In this document: positions 17,635 to 25,829 of the stretch, one piece after another
How the letters are laid out: every line of letters begins with the position of its first letter
Position numbering within the stretch: the first letter of the stretch is position 1
Origin: Gammaproteobacteria bacterium UBA7376
Lineage (GTDB): Bacteria; Pseudomonadota; Gammaproteobacteria; Pseudomonadales; Azotimanducaceae
Assembly: GCA_002470275.1 (NCBI GenBank)
Contig: DKNY01000011.1
Location: 117,879-164,571, forward strand
Reading direction: 5' to 3'
DNA length: 46,693 nt
Made by a program: the position numbers and the translations under genes
Notes under the pieces: model-generated
What the model was told of the DNA's origin: nothing
The model's database searches: none
What the model saw: the letters and a program-made list of their open reading frames with translations, nothing else

Positions 17635-18099
17635 ATGACCGAATTTCAGCCGCTCTGCCAAACCTTGCAGGACCTTTGGTATGCGGAGATACCCTTATCC
17701 AAGGCCATGTCTATGCAGATCGTTAGTTTTGACGGCCATGAGCTGGTAACGGAGGCCACGCTTGCACCGAACCGCAACGTTCACGGAACAGCGTTTGCCG
17801 GGAGCCTGTATGCGATTGCAGCCTTAACGGGTTGGGGTTTGGTCCATTTGAGGCTGCAGCTAGCCGGGCTCGAGGCCTCTATCGTCATTGCCAGCGGGTC
17901 AATCGACTACGCCTGCCCGGTGGCGGAAACCATTCGTGCTCGAAGCCGCCTGGAAGATGAGTCGCATGGGATGGCTGCACTGAGGCAAAAGCGTAAGGGG
18001 CGGTTTTCCGTTAACACGGACATATTGCTCGCGGATGGAGCCAGTGCCTCCGCGTTTGCCGGCAGCTATGCTGCTCGCCTGGCACCAGCATTGGTATAA
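17635..18099 (+). CDS. YiiD-type hotdog thioesterase
   Basis: A 154-residue hotdog-fold protein resembling the C-terminal thioesterase domain of YiiD. Visible features are NRNVHGTAFAGSLYAIAALTGWG (about 46-68), typical of the long hotdog helix and its preceding catalytic turn, and SGSIDYACPVAETIRARSRL in the sheet. It would hydrolyse a thioester such as acyl-CoA, but the substrate is unknown. No GNAT domain is attached. It starts 35 nt from the divergent small gene and its end overlaps the convergent membrane-protein gene by 34 nt. Confidence 0.78.
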   Translation: MTEFQPLCQTLQDLWYAEIPLSKAMSMQIVSFDGHELVTEATLAPNRNVHGTAFAGSLYAIAALTGWGLVHLRLQLAGLEASIVIASGSIDYACPVAETIRARSRLEDESHGMAALRQKRKGRFSVNTDILLADGASASAFAGSYAARLAPALV

Positions 18100-18704
18100 G
18101 CCGTGATTCTCAAACACAGCACCACAAAACCCGCAGAGGCGAAGGCAGCCGAAATAGAGTGGCCGTCGGAAATCGCCCTCATGGTGAAGGTATAAACAAA
18201 GATCAGCCAGATATAGTGTAGGCCGGTTAGATGCAGACGGCTCCACCAGGGGCCGAGCCGACGTCTAGAAGCGTCGTTGCTGGTCAGCGCCATAGCCCAA
18301 AAAAAGACAAATCCGGTCACACCAAAAATCAGGGTCACCCAGGACACTGCTTCCTGCGTCGTAGCGACATAGGTCACAACATAGGCGAAGTGGACGGTTT
18401 GCGACAAAGCCGCAGACAGCCCGAAGAAGCGCCGATTAGAAACCAAACGGCGGCCAACGCCGGTAAGCTGAAGGATGGGACGGGCCGCATAGGCGACTAG
18501 GAATGCAGCAAATGCGAGCCGAGCGGTCACTCGAAGCATGTAGCCTACATGCTCTTCCAGTACGATGCTGGCCCCAAGACGTCCAGGTTCCAGCACGAAA
18601 CAAGCCACCAGGGCCACCGCGGTGCCGCCCAGAATGATGCCCGGTGACCGAGCGCCCCGGACTGCCAAGGGGGGAGCTTCCTTATCTTTGATAACGTTAT
18701 TCAC
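18066..18704 (-). CDS. Ferric reductase-like transmembrane protein
   Basis: A 212-residue membrane protein with about six hydrophobic segments, related to the heme-binding ferric reductase-like/MsrQ (YedZ) group. Conserved features are AARPILQLTGVGRRLVSNRR between early helices, a His in SQTVHFAYVVTY, and a pair of His residues in SRLHLTGLHYIWLIFVY. These would coordinate b-type heme in the membrane. There is no MsrP-like molybdoenzyme gene next to it, so the electron partner is unknown. The reading frame overlaps the convergent thioesterase by 34 nt. Confidence 0.8.
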   Translation of the reverse strand: MNNVIKDKEAPPLAVRGARSPGIILGGTAVALVACFVLEPGRLGASIVLEEHVGYMLRVTARLAFAAFLVAYAARPILQLTGVGRRLVSNRRFFGLSAALSQTVHFAYVVTYVATTQEAVSWVTLIFGVTGFVFFWAMALTSNDASRRRLGPWWSRLHLTGLHYIWLIFVYTFTMRAISDGHSISAAFASAGFVVLCLRITAYTNAGARRAA

Positions 18705-18728
18705 TGGGCTCTCCTGCTTTCTCCCTCC

Positions 18729-19166
18729 TCACTCAGTAAGGAAGGTCAGCGTGCTTTTTGTTTCTTGTGCCCGCCTTACGCCGTCCTTTCCCTTGGCGAC
18801 CTGGAATCTCCAACTTTGGACGGCAAGCGCAGCCGCTCTCTCAAAGGATTTTGCTAAGGCATCTAATTCCAATCGAGACAGCTGTTGTTCGCCAGACAAC
18901 CACCTCACTTTGATGATTGAAACATCCCTCACCTGGCCTGCGGACGTTATGACGTAGTGCACGTCAACTTCAGCCTCAATTCCTTGAGCGCTCGCTTCTA
19001 CCGGATAAACGGGGGCACTACCCCGGACCAGTACGGGTATCGGCTCGTATGCAACGGCGGCACAACCTGCCAAACAAACCAGCAAGACCAACAGCGCCAG
19101 CCCCCGGGCACCTCGAATCAAAGCGGTCTGCCGCCAAGTCCTTGTGCTATGAATGATGATATCCAC
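18729..19166 (-). CDS. Lipoprotein with TonB C-terminal domain
   Basis: A 145-residue predicted lipoprotein. The N terminus has a hydrophobic stretch and lipobox LAGC near residue 35, and the C-terminal 85 residues are a TonB-C-type fold (PVYPVEASAQGIEAEVDVHY, AVQSWRFQVAKGKDG). Classical TonB spans the inner membrane; this one would be lipid-anchored instead, so a direct TonB role is doubtful. The start is GTG at 19166 with AAGGGG close upstream. The gene lies 24 nt upstream of the ferric-reductase-like gene on the same strand. Confidence 0.78.
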   Translation of the reverse strand: MDIIIHSTRTWRQTALIRGARGLALLVLLVCLAGCAAVAYEPIPVLVRGSAPVYPVEASAQGIEAEVDVHYVITSAGQVRDVSIIKVRWLSGEQQLSRLELDALAKSFERAAALAVQSWRFQVAKGKDGVRRAQETKSTLTFLTE

Positions 19167-19251
19167 CCCCTTACTGATTTAAGCGGCCTCAACCTGAATC
19201 AAGGCCCGACTCACGGTATGCTTTACAAAATCTTGAACGCCGAGCGCCCCT

Positions 19252-19497
19252 TTGTCTGAAGATTCACCTATTCAACCCGAGAACGATGACGAGTCAGATT
19301 CGCTGAGTCTATCGCAGATGTTTGGCAGTGCCTTAGCTGCGGCCTTGGGCATTCAGTCAAAGGCAAATCGAGAGCGCGACTTCGCCAGGGGCAAGCCTTT
19401 CCACTTCGTCATCGTCGGCTTGGTCTTTACCGCAGGCTTCGTCATGCTCATGAGCTTGGCCGTTCAGCTGATCCTTAGCCTGGTGGATACTCCCTAA
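19252..19497 (+). CDS. DUF2970 domain protein
   Basis: An 81-residue protein with an acidic N terminus and one C-terminal transmembrane helix. The segment GKPFHFVIVGLVFTAGFVML followed by LAVQLILSLV matches the DUF2970 pattern. Function unknown. The start is the TTG at 19252; an ATG at 19318 is an alternative that drops the acidic N terminus. Its stop overlaps the convergent hexosaminidase gene by 4 nt. Confidence 0.75.
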   Translation: MSEDSPIQPENDDESDSLSLSQMFGSALAAALGIQSKANRERDFARGKPFHFVIVGLVFTAGFVMLMSLAVQLILSLVDTP

Positions 19498-21500
19498 CGC
19501 CCTTCTTGGTCAGGGCGAGATCTGAGCCAATCAACGATGGGGGGTATTAACCCGGGAAGGTATTCACCGTAGGGACGGTACAGGGCCAACAGTGCGTCAC
19601 AGCATTGCTTGATGCTGGCATCGTTGCGCTGACAGGCTGTAAGTTCAGCATTGACGGCACCCAGGGCCTGGATCGCGGGAGCCACGTCATCGGGCCAAGG
19701 CCCAGGGCAATCCCTTACAGCAGACCTCAGAGGCTCCAACGCATCCCATCCCAGGTGCTTCAAGCTTTTCGCGAGAACATGTGCAGACCAACTCTCGGGT
19801 GCCAAAAAATCAACCGCCCGCCCCAACGGCGTCGTGACGCGGTAGGGCCTCGCCTGGGGCATCTCCCGGCCTGCTATTCTGGCGAGCAAGGCCTCTTCGC
19901 CCAGCAGTCGGCCATACCACTTTATCGGCTCGAGAAAGCTCAAGAGAAAGATTTGCCTGTCGCTCAACCCCAAACCTGCAAGGCGTTGTTGTTGATGCGT
20001 GTAGGGGTGCGGCGATAAGGTCTCCCAACACCCCTCGAGGCGCTCATAGAGATGGTCTATTTGACGGCAACTCGCGGACGACCAGAGCCGTTCGGCCACC
20101 GCGGGCAGCCGGCTCCATAGTCGTGTTGGCAGGGTGTCCGGGTCGACCAGTTCGGACCAAAGGCAGGCCTCTCCGCCCAACACGCTGGCACCCCCAAGGG
20201 GTTCTACTAGATCAACGGCGCCTTCGCGCCACATACGAGTCCAGGCCATACCCTGAGCCACGTGCTGCAACCGGACATCTTCCAGGCTTTGATCTTCGAG
20301 CAGGATTTGGCTCTGCTGATCAGCGCTGGGGTCAAAGGCATAGTGCACATCCGCGGGATAGTTCAGATCAAGATAAAAGGGCGCTGAAACCAGGCAATCT
20401 TGCCCAAGCTGAAGAGCCTGGTCGCGAGTGGTCACGCCGCGCCAGTTTTGCACAAGGCAGGTTGGCATGTCCGGATGCAGCACCTCATCCCAGGCAACTG
20501 GCTTACGCCCCAATCCCTGGGTGATCGCGACCAGACGCTGCAAGAAGTAGTTCGCCAGGTCTTGGGTTGAGGCCATTCCGTTGTCAGCCATGAATTGCGT
20601 GATAGCCTCGCTCTGCTGCCACCAGTCGGGGCTGACTTCATCACCCCCTAAGTGGATATATTCGTCAGGAAAGACCTCAGCCACATCCTGCAGGAGCACG
20701 TTGAGTGCCCGGTAAACCACCTCCCGAGTTGGATCAAGACAGGCCGGGTGAACGCCAAAGCGATCGGTGGGCGCCACGGGGTGCAGGCCCCACTCTGGAT
20801 AGGCCGTCAGCCAATGATTCACGTGCCCGGGCATATCAATCTCCGGAACGATTCGAATGCCCCGTGCAGATCCAAAGGCCACCAGCTGCTCGAGCTGTTG
20901 GCGGGAGTAATGTTGCTCACTGGCTAGGGCCGGCCAGCCAGGGCTGGCAAAGCGAAAAGCCTGATCGTCGGTGAGGTGCAGGTGCAGCACATTCATTTTC
21001 AGCAGCGCCATCCCCTCAACGACTTGGAGCAGGGTTGGCAGGGGAAAGAAGTGGCGAGCCACATCAAGGCACAGTCCTCGCCAGAGGAATCGAGGCTGAT
21101 CCTCGATCCGACAGAAGCTTGGCAGTTCTGCATGGGAAAGAAGTTGGTAGGCGGTTGCACAGGCGCGCAACCCGCCCCAAGTCGTGGCCGCTCGAACAAG
21201 GACTCGACCCGCATTCCAGGTCAGGGAGTAACTTTCGTCCATGCCCAAATAAGGAGGGCCAGACTCTTGGGCGGTAATCTCCATGCAGATATGCACCCGA
21301 TGCCGTAAACCGCTGGCCGGCGTGAACAGCTGACGTAGGTAATCGTCGACCCGCAAATCCACCCCTTCGATCCACTCAAACTCAGGCAGCCCAAGCTCGT
21401 CGGCTGGGTCAGAGGCCTGGGGATCAGAGTCGCCTTGCTGATCCAAGGTAATCTGCTGTGGCCAAGGAAGCAGGGAGAGATTGGGAGGGCACGGATTCAT
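19494..21500 (-). CDS. Family 20 beta-N-acetylhexosaminidase
   Basis: A 668-residue GH20 enzyme that removes terminal beta-N-acetylhexosamine by substrate-assisted catalysis. A GH20b-like N-terminal domain is followed by the catalytic barrel. Motifs include FLWRGLCLDVARHFFP, MNVLHLHLTDDQAFR, and the catalytic Asp-Glu pair in HLGGDEVSPDWW, then VQNWRGVT and GGEACLWSELVD. There is no signal peptide, so it should act in the cytosol on imported chitin or peptidoglycan fragments. The ATG at 21500 is preferred over an upstream open frame to 21689 that overlaps the GNAT gene. It is third in a minus-strand cluster. Confidence 0.93.
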   Translation of the reverse strand: MNPCPPNLSLLPWPQQITLDQQGDSDPQASDPADELGLPEFEWIEGVDLRVDDYLRQLFTPASGLRHRVHICMEITAQESGPPYLGMDESYSLTWNAGRVLVRAATTWGGLRACATAYQLLSHAELPSFCRIEDQPRFLWRGLCLDVARHFFPLPTLLQVVEGMALLKMNVLHLHLTDDQAFRFASPGWPALASEQHYSRQQLEQLVAFGSARGIRIVPEIDMPGHVNHWLTAYPEWGLHPVAPTDRFGVHPACLDPTREVVYRALNVLLQDVAEVFPDEYIHLGGDEVSPDWWQQSEAITQFMADNGMASTQDLANYFLQRLVAITQGLGRKPVAWDEVLHPDMPTCLVQNWRGVTTRDQALQLGQDCLVSAPFYLDLNYPADVHYAFDPSADQQSQILLEDQSLEDVRLQHVAQGMAWTRMWREGAVDLVEPLGGASVLGGEACLWSELVDPDTLPTRLWSRLPAVAERLWSSASCRQIDHLYERLEGCWETLSPHPYTHQQQRLAGLGLSDRQIFLLSFLEPIKWYGRLLGEEALLARIAGREMPQARPYRVTTPLGRAVDFLAPESWSAHVLAKSLKHLGWDALEPLRSAVRDCPGPWPDDVAPAIQALGAVNAELTACQRNDASIKQCCDALLALYRPYGEYLPGLIPPIVDWLRSRPDQEGR

Positions 21501-21535
21501 AGCGTGATTATGCCGCAATCTTCCCGGGCGCGGCG

Positions 21536-21934
21536 CTACTCCATGATCATGGGAAAACGATAACCTGAGGGCGAGACCTGGCGCGTGAAACGCATCCCCT
21601 CCAGCAGCGCACTGTGATCCGCCATGGGCACCCACAGCGATTGACCGCCCTTGGTTTCTGCCACGCCAATGGCGTGGCCCACCAACCATCGCCCTATCCC
21701 GTTGCCGCGATAGGGCGGCAGCACGTTGAGCATTTGCAGAGTAAATTCTGTCTCCCCCGACTCGGGCGCTGTCATGGCGTAGGCGGCAATTACCGCACCG
21801 TTATGTTTAGCAACGCGCAAAATGTCTGAACCTTGAGCATGGGCTCGATAGGCGGTCGCTAGGGTTTCTGGTAAATCATCACCCACTGCCCTAAACACCT
21901 GATAGTCACGTAAAGACAGATTTACCCTGGTCAT
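21536..21934 (-). CDS. GNAT family N-acetyltransferase
   Basis: A 132-residue GNAT-fold acetyltransferase. The acetyl-CoA-binding motif A is PPYRGNGIGRWLVGHAI (about 74-90), preceded by a beta-strand with LQMLNVL. It would acetylate an amino group of a small molecule or protein, target unknown. It overlaps the upstream gene by 4 nt and ends 35 nt before the hexosaminidase gene. Confidence 0.88.
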   Translation of the reverse strand: MTRVNLSLRDYQVFRAVGDDLPETLATAYRAHAQGSDILRVAKHNGAVIAAYAMTAPESGETEFTLQMLNVLPPYRGNGIGRWLVGHAIGVAETKGGQSLWVPMADHSALLEGMRFTRQVSPSGYRFPMIME

Positions 21935-22413
21935 GGACGCTTTCCAAAGCCTTTAAACAGACGGTTCAGAAACTCACCCAAGCGCCGGCTTACCGTTGAA
22001 GCGCGCCCAGGGGGCGGGCCCAGGCGGGCGCGGGCCATCAACTTCGCCAGCTTTTGATAGTTCTCCCAGGAATCGTCGATTCCAAACCCTGCCTCGGGAA
22101 AGGCCGATAGGAAATCATCTCGCAGTTGGGGCAGATAGCGCTGGATAAAGGCAAGGCCGCGCTGATTAAAATCCCGTGGGTAAAGCGCCGCGCCATGGGC
22201 GGCGAAGAGACTTGAAACTTGCCCATCCTGGAGTCTCACCGCACTCAGCTGAGGCTCGCGCTGGCGTAAGAACGACGCACTTAATAGCTGATGATGAAAG
22301 GCGAAAGCCAGTAAAAACCCCAGCGGTAAGAGTGCCTTATCTAGTGATCCGGCCTCGATCAGAAAATCGTCCACGCTGGCCAAAGGCATCTCGTCTTGAG
22401 TGTTTATCGACAT
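21931..22413 (-). CDS. Hypothetical protein, 160 aa
   Basis: An unrecognised soluble protein. It opens with a hydrophobic stretch (LLPLGFLLAFAFHHQLLSA, about 29-47) that may be a buried helix rather than a membrane span. The middle contains YPRDFNQRGLAFIQRYLPQL and the C terminus is basic (RLGEFLNRLFKGFGKRP). Its stop overlaps the GNAT start by 4 nt. This is first in the cluster that also contains the hexosaminidase. Confidence 0.65.
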   Translation of the reverse strand: MSINTQDEMPLASVDDFLIEAGSLDKALLPLGFLLAFAFHHQLLSASFLRQREPQLSAVRLQDGQVSSLFAAHGAALYPRDFNQRGLAFIQRYLPQLRDDFLSAFPEAGFGIDDSWENYQKLAKLMARARLGPPPGRASTVSRRLGEFLNRLFKGFGKRP

Positions 22414-22516
22414 GGGATGCCGAACCAGAGCCTAGCCTGATGCCCCATTGGCTGTGGGCGCATCCGGGTCCTACGGGGCATCCGTACACAAACAGCCGCC
22501 CACAGAGCGTCTCGAG

Positions 22517-23404
22517 TCACGGTTTGCATGTGTTCTCGCCCGTATCGGAATTGGCGGAGAGGGGCCGATCACCCTGCAGGGTGATGCGATGCATTCGCCG
22601 ATGCTGGGGGAAAAAGTCATTCACGGGTTTATGTTGGGTGACCCGGTTATCCCAGATTGCAACGGTACCCGGCGCCCACTGGAGCCGCACCGTATATTCC
22701 TCTGACACGATCTGCTCGAACAAAAGGGAAAGCAGCGCCTGGCTTTCCCGAGCGGATATGCACTGAATATGAGTGGTAAATAACGGGTTCACGTAAATAC
22801 CCAGACGCCCGCTTTCCGGATGGCGACGAATGACTGGATGAACAACCGGTGGGTGCAGGGCAAGGGTATCCGCCAACCGTTCCGCACCGCCAGGCTCTGC
22901 AAGGCTCTCACGAAATCCCTGTCTAAAATCGTGGACAGCCCAAAGGGGACGCAGCATCTCTCGCATCCCGGCGGAGAGGCCGCTGTAGGCAGCGGATGCG
23001 CTGGACCACAACGTATCGCCCCCAATTTCCGGGATAATTTGGCCCTGAAGCAGCGTGTACGAGGGCGGCTGCTGCATGAACGTCATATCAGAATGCCAGA
23101 CCTCAATCTTTGATGGTTTAGCTGCAGTGCTTTCTAGAATTTGAACATCCGGGGCGTCGGCTATGGTGTCGTAGGCGGGATGACCAAGAACCTGTCCAAA
23201 ACGCTTGGCAAAGGCAGCGAATAGAGCTGGCGTCATTTGTTGGTCGCGGAAGAACAGCACCTCGTGCTCCAGGATGGCCTGATGCACAGCAACATAGACC
23301 GCTTCAGACTCTGCAATGTCCTTCAGGCTAACGCCTTCCACGAAAGCACCCAGGGCACCGGCTGCCCTGCGAACGACGAGGTTAGTTAAAGCCTGCTGAG
23401 ACAC
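22517..23404 (-). CDS. TauD/TfdA family Fe(II)/2-oxoglutarate dioxygenase
   Basis: A 295-residue dioxygenase of the taurine/2,4-D clade. The facial triad is visible: His and Asp in EVWHSDMTF and the distal His in NRVTQHKPVND, with the 2-oxoglutarate-binding Arg in MHRITLQGDRP. It would hydroxylate a sulfonate, carboxylate or similar substrate using O2 and 2-oxoglutarate, releasing CO2 and succinate. The exact substrate is unknown and no sulfonate transporter is beside it. The GTG at 23404 with GAGAG upstream is preferred to a TTG at 23470. Confidence 0.9.
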   Translation of the reverse strand: MSQQALTNLVVRRAAGALGAFVEGVSLKDIAESEAVYVAVHQAILEHEVLFFRDQQMTPALFAAFAKRFGQVLGHPAYDTIADAPDVQILESTAAKPSKIEVWHSDMTFMQQPPSYTLLQGQIIPEIGGDTLWSSASAAYSGLSAGMREMLRPLWAVHDFRQGFRESLAEPGGAERLADTLALHPPVVHPVIRRHPESGRLGIYVNPLFTTHIQCISARESQALLSLLFEQIVSEEYTVRLQWAPGTVAIWDNRVTQHKPVNDFFPQHRRMHRITLQGDRPLSANSDTGENTCKP

Positions 23405-23534
23405 TTTGCACTCTCGCAATCCATAAAGTCCGGTTTGGGTGGCGTTGTGGGATTGTAACCGGCAGCCCAATACCGCGATAGCCGCCTCGAATGATCCGTA
23501 GAATCTCAGGGGTGAGCCCTGGTAACCTCACTTC

Positions 23535-24095
23535 ATGGGGCGTTATCGAGCACCGGAACCACCTAAGACAGCAATCATCACCCCCCGGGGGAGTGCACGG
23601 CTGAGAGCCGAGCTATCTCATCTTTGGAAAGTAAAACGCCCGGAGGTCACGGCTCGGGTGGCCGCGGCCGCTGCACTGGGAGACCGCTCGGAGAATGCCG
23701 ACTACCATTACGGCAAGCGTCAGCTAGCTGAGATTGATGGTCGCATACGCTATCTGGATAAGCGCCTAAGGACCCTTCAGGTCGTAGACCGCAAACCAAC
23801 CGACGAGGGCCTCGTTTATTTCGGCGCCTGGGTGTGGCTCGAGCCTCGGGATGATCTGGAGCAGCAAAAGATGCTGCTTTATCGAATCGTTGGTCCTGAC
23901 GAGATTGACGATGACCCTGCCTATATCAGCATCGACTCGCCCATGGCTAAGGCATTGGTGGGCAGGCGATGCGGGCAGGAGGTCAGCATCGTGCAGCGTC
24001 AGGGAGACAGTCGTCTCCTTACTTTCAATGCCACGACGAAGGATAGCGTTTTCGACATCGTGAGAATTTTTTACGGTGAGCGCGACGGATTTTAA
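23535..24095 (+). CDS. greB: Transcription elongation factor GreB
   Basis: A 186-residue GreA/GreB-family factor that rescues backtracked RNA polymerase by transcript cleavage. The N-terminal coiled coil carries LGDRSENADYHYGKRQLAEIDGR (acidic Asp-Glu tip motif) and YLDKRLRTLQVVD; the C-terminal FKBP-like domain has YRIVGPDEID and DSPMAKALVGRRCGQEV. RSENADYHYGKR identifies GreB rather than GreA. It is slightly longer than E. coli GreB (158) because of extra residues at both ends. The ATG has only a weak ribosome-binding site, and a small CAGGG/CCCTG hairpin (23507-23521) lies just upstream. Confidence 0.92.
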   Translation: MGRYRAPEPPKTAIITPRGSARLRAELSHLWKVKRPEVTARVAAAAALGDRSENADYHYGKRQLAEIDGRIRYLDKRLRTLQVVDRKPTDEGLVYFGAWVWLEPRDDLEQQKMLLYRIVGPDEIDDDPAYISIDSPMAKALVGRRCGQEVSIVQRQGDSRLLTFNATTKDSVFDIVRIFYGERDGF

Positions 24096-24141
24096 AATGA
24101 TCCGCGTATAACGGCTGTACCCACTCAAGGAGCAACGGCTC

Positions 24142-24771
24142 ATGACTCAATTTTTAAATCGCTTTGCCGCCGGCGGCCTGCTGTGCCTCAGCGCAGGCGT
24201 TGTTTTGGCCAACCATGACGGCATGAAATCACAATCAGGCGGCGATAAATGGCGGAAGCAGACCCCCGTGGTAATCGCTCAGATCGAGGAGGCGGCCCAA
24301 GAGCGGCTTCGCGCCGCCGATCAGGATGGCAATGGCATATTGTCCATCGAGGAGTTTCAGACCATGAAGCCACGCCAGAGCCAAGCCAGATTGGGCGAAG
24401 ATCGACGGACTCGCAAACATTCGGGTAAAAAGCGGCAGCGCCACCAGAAGCGAGGTCACAGAAAGATGACGAAAGAGGCGCGAGCTGAGATGCAGACCAA
24501 AATTGCGGCGATTACCTACCAGCTATTAGATAGCGACCAAAACGGCAGCGTCAGCGAAACGGAATATGCGGCCGCCAATCACCGACAGATTAGACGCGCT
24601 GCTCGGAGTCAGGTGGTATTTGCCTCTCTGGATAAGGATCGGGACGGGCTGTTAAGTCCAACGGAAGTCCCCACGGCCGTAAAGCGGCTGAGGGCGATGG
24701 ATGAAGATGGTGACGGAACGGTAACGCGCAAAGAGATGCGGGCGGCCCGCAGGGCGGCGTCACCCTCCTAG
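24142..24771 (+). CDS. Exported EF-hand calcium-binding protein
   Basis: A 209-residue protein with a signal peptide (hydrophobic LLCLSAGVVLA, cleavage near residue 23) and four EF-hand loops: DQDGNGILSIEE (60-71), DSDQNGSVSETE (130-141), DKDRDGLLSPTE (164-175) and DEDGDGTVTRKE (187-198). Each has Asp/Asn at loop positions 1, 3 and 5 and Glu at 12, so calcium binding is likely. The linker between the first two hands is very basic. The ATG has AAGGAG at about 8 nt. It begins a four-gene operon, 21 nt ahead of an ECF sigma factor. Confidence 0.9.
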   Translation: MTQFLNRFAAGGLLCLSAGVVLANHDGMKSQSGGDKWRKQTPVVIAQIEEAAQERLRAADQDGNGILSIEEFQTMKPRQSQARLGEDRRTRKHSGKKRQRHQKRGHRKMTKEARAEMQTKIAAITYQLLDSDQNGSVSETEYAAANHRQIRRAARSQVVFASLDKDRDGLLSPTEVPTAVKRLRAMDEDGDGTVTRKEMRAARRAASPS

Positions 24772-24792
24772 TGGCAAGGTGCCGAGAGGCCT

Positions 24793-25386
24793 ATGACCAG
24801 CCCGTCGGATGGACAACTGATGGCCCAGGTTTGCCAGCAGGATCAGGCAGCGTTTAATCATCTGGTGCGCCGTCATCTCGCACCCCTGATGGGCTACGCA
24901 AATCGACTCTGCGGAGATGCCAGTCGTGCGGAGGACCTGGTTCAAGAAACTTGGCTTCGCGTATGGCTGCATGCGACCCAATATCGTCAGGATCGGGGCG
25001 CGTTTTCCACTTGGCTGTTCACCATTCTCCAGCGCCAGTTTATCGACCATCAGCGCAAGTTTGGCAAAGAAACCTATGGCGCTGAGCGTGACCTGGGTCA
25101 CGCTTGTAGGCTACCCGATGAAGCTGCGGGACCTGCGCAACTGCTGTTTCAAGCCCGTGAGCAACAGGCGTTTAAGCGTGCTCTGGCAACGCTACCGGAA
25201 CATCAGCGATGGGCCCTTCTGTTAAGTCATCAGCAGGGTTTTAGCAATGAGGCCGGCGCGCAAATTCTTGGCGTGAGCAGACGCGCTTTCGAATCGTTGC
25301 TGGCCAGGGGCCGACGCGCCCTGCGCCTGGAAAGATTCGAGGCGACATCAGGAACAAAGGTTCAGCCTAGGGATGGAGGAACATGA
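24793..25386 (+). CDS. ECF-type RNA polymerase sigma factor
   Basis: A 197-residue extracytoplasmic-function sigma factor with region 2 (FNHLVRRHLAPLMGYANRL, AEDLVQETWLRVW, the -10-binding helix) and region 4 (LPEHQRWALLLSHQQGFSN, SRRAFESLLARGRRAL, the -35-binding helix). There is no linker region 3, as expected. A GAGAGG ribosome-binding site precedes the ATG. It ends 1 nt before the candidate anti-sigma gene, whose own ribosome-binding site lies inside the sigma gene's last codons, so the two are probably made in fixed ratio. Confidence 0.93.
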   Translation: MTSPSDGQLMAQVCQQDQAAFNHLVRRHLAPLMGYANRLCGDASRAEDLVQETWLRVWLHATQYRQDRGAFSTWLFTILQRQFIDHQRKFGKETYGAERDLGHACRLPDEAAGPAQLLFQAREQQAFKRALATLPEHQRWALLLSHQQGFSNEAGAQILGVSRRAFESLLARGRRALRLERFEATSGTKVQPRDGGT

Positions 25387-25387
25387 G

Positions 25388-25828
25388 ATGAAAGAGACGA
25401 CCTTCCTAGACTTATTGGACCACCTGGGTCCGGAAATAGGCACCTGGCCGGACCCGGACTCTGCACGCAAGCTGCTTGCCGACTCCCAATCCGCGAGGGC
25501 GCATTATGATGCCGCGAAATCTGTTGCTGCGGCCCTCGAAAAACTTGGCTCTGAAACCGATCCGCTCCTGTTAGAGGCCCTGGCACAACGCATTGCTGCC
25601 GACGTCCCGAAGGTTCAGCAACACAGCGACTTGGACAGCCTGACCTGGGGTTGGCCGACGGCCGTAGCGGCAATGATACCTCTGGCCATTGCCTTTTCGG
25701 TGGGCTGGAGCGTAGGCGTTGCGACGGAAACAACGCTCGCGGAGAGTGAACTGCTAGGGGCCTGGCTCTACCTGGAAGACCTTGAGCAGTTCGAGGGGTT
25801 TGACGACTGGCATATCGAGGACTTCTAG
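25388..25828 (+). CDS. Candidate membrane anti-sigma factor
   Basis: A 146-residue protein with an 88-residue helical cytoplasmic N-terminal part, one transmembrane helix (about 90-112) and a short acidic periplasmic tail ending FDDWHIEDF. No classic ZAS zinc motif (HX3CX2C) is visible. Position directly after the sigma gene and single-span topology make it the likely anti-sigma factor, in the manner of CnrY, but sequence similarity to a named family is not evident. The ATG at 25388 has GGAGGA 7 nt upstream; an ATG at 25373 lies inside the sigma gene. Confidence 0.72.
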   Translation: MKETTFLDLLDHLGPEIGTWPDPDSARKLLADSQSARAHYDAAKSVAAALEKLGSETDPLLLEALAQRIAADVPKVQQHSDLDSLTWGWPTAVAAMIPLAIAFSVGWSVGVATETTLAESELLGAWLYLEDLEQFEGFDDWHIEDF

Positions 25829-25829
25829 C

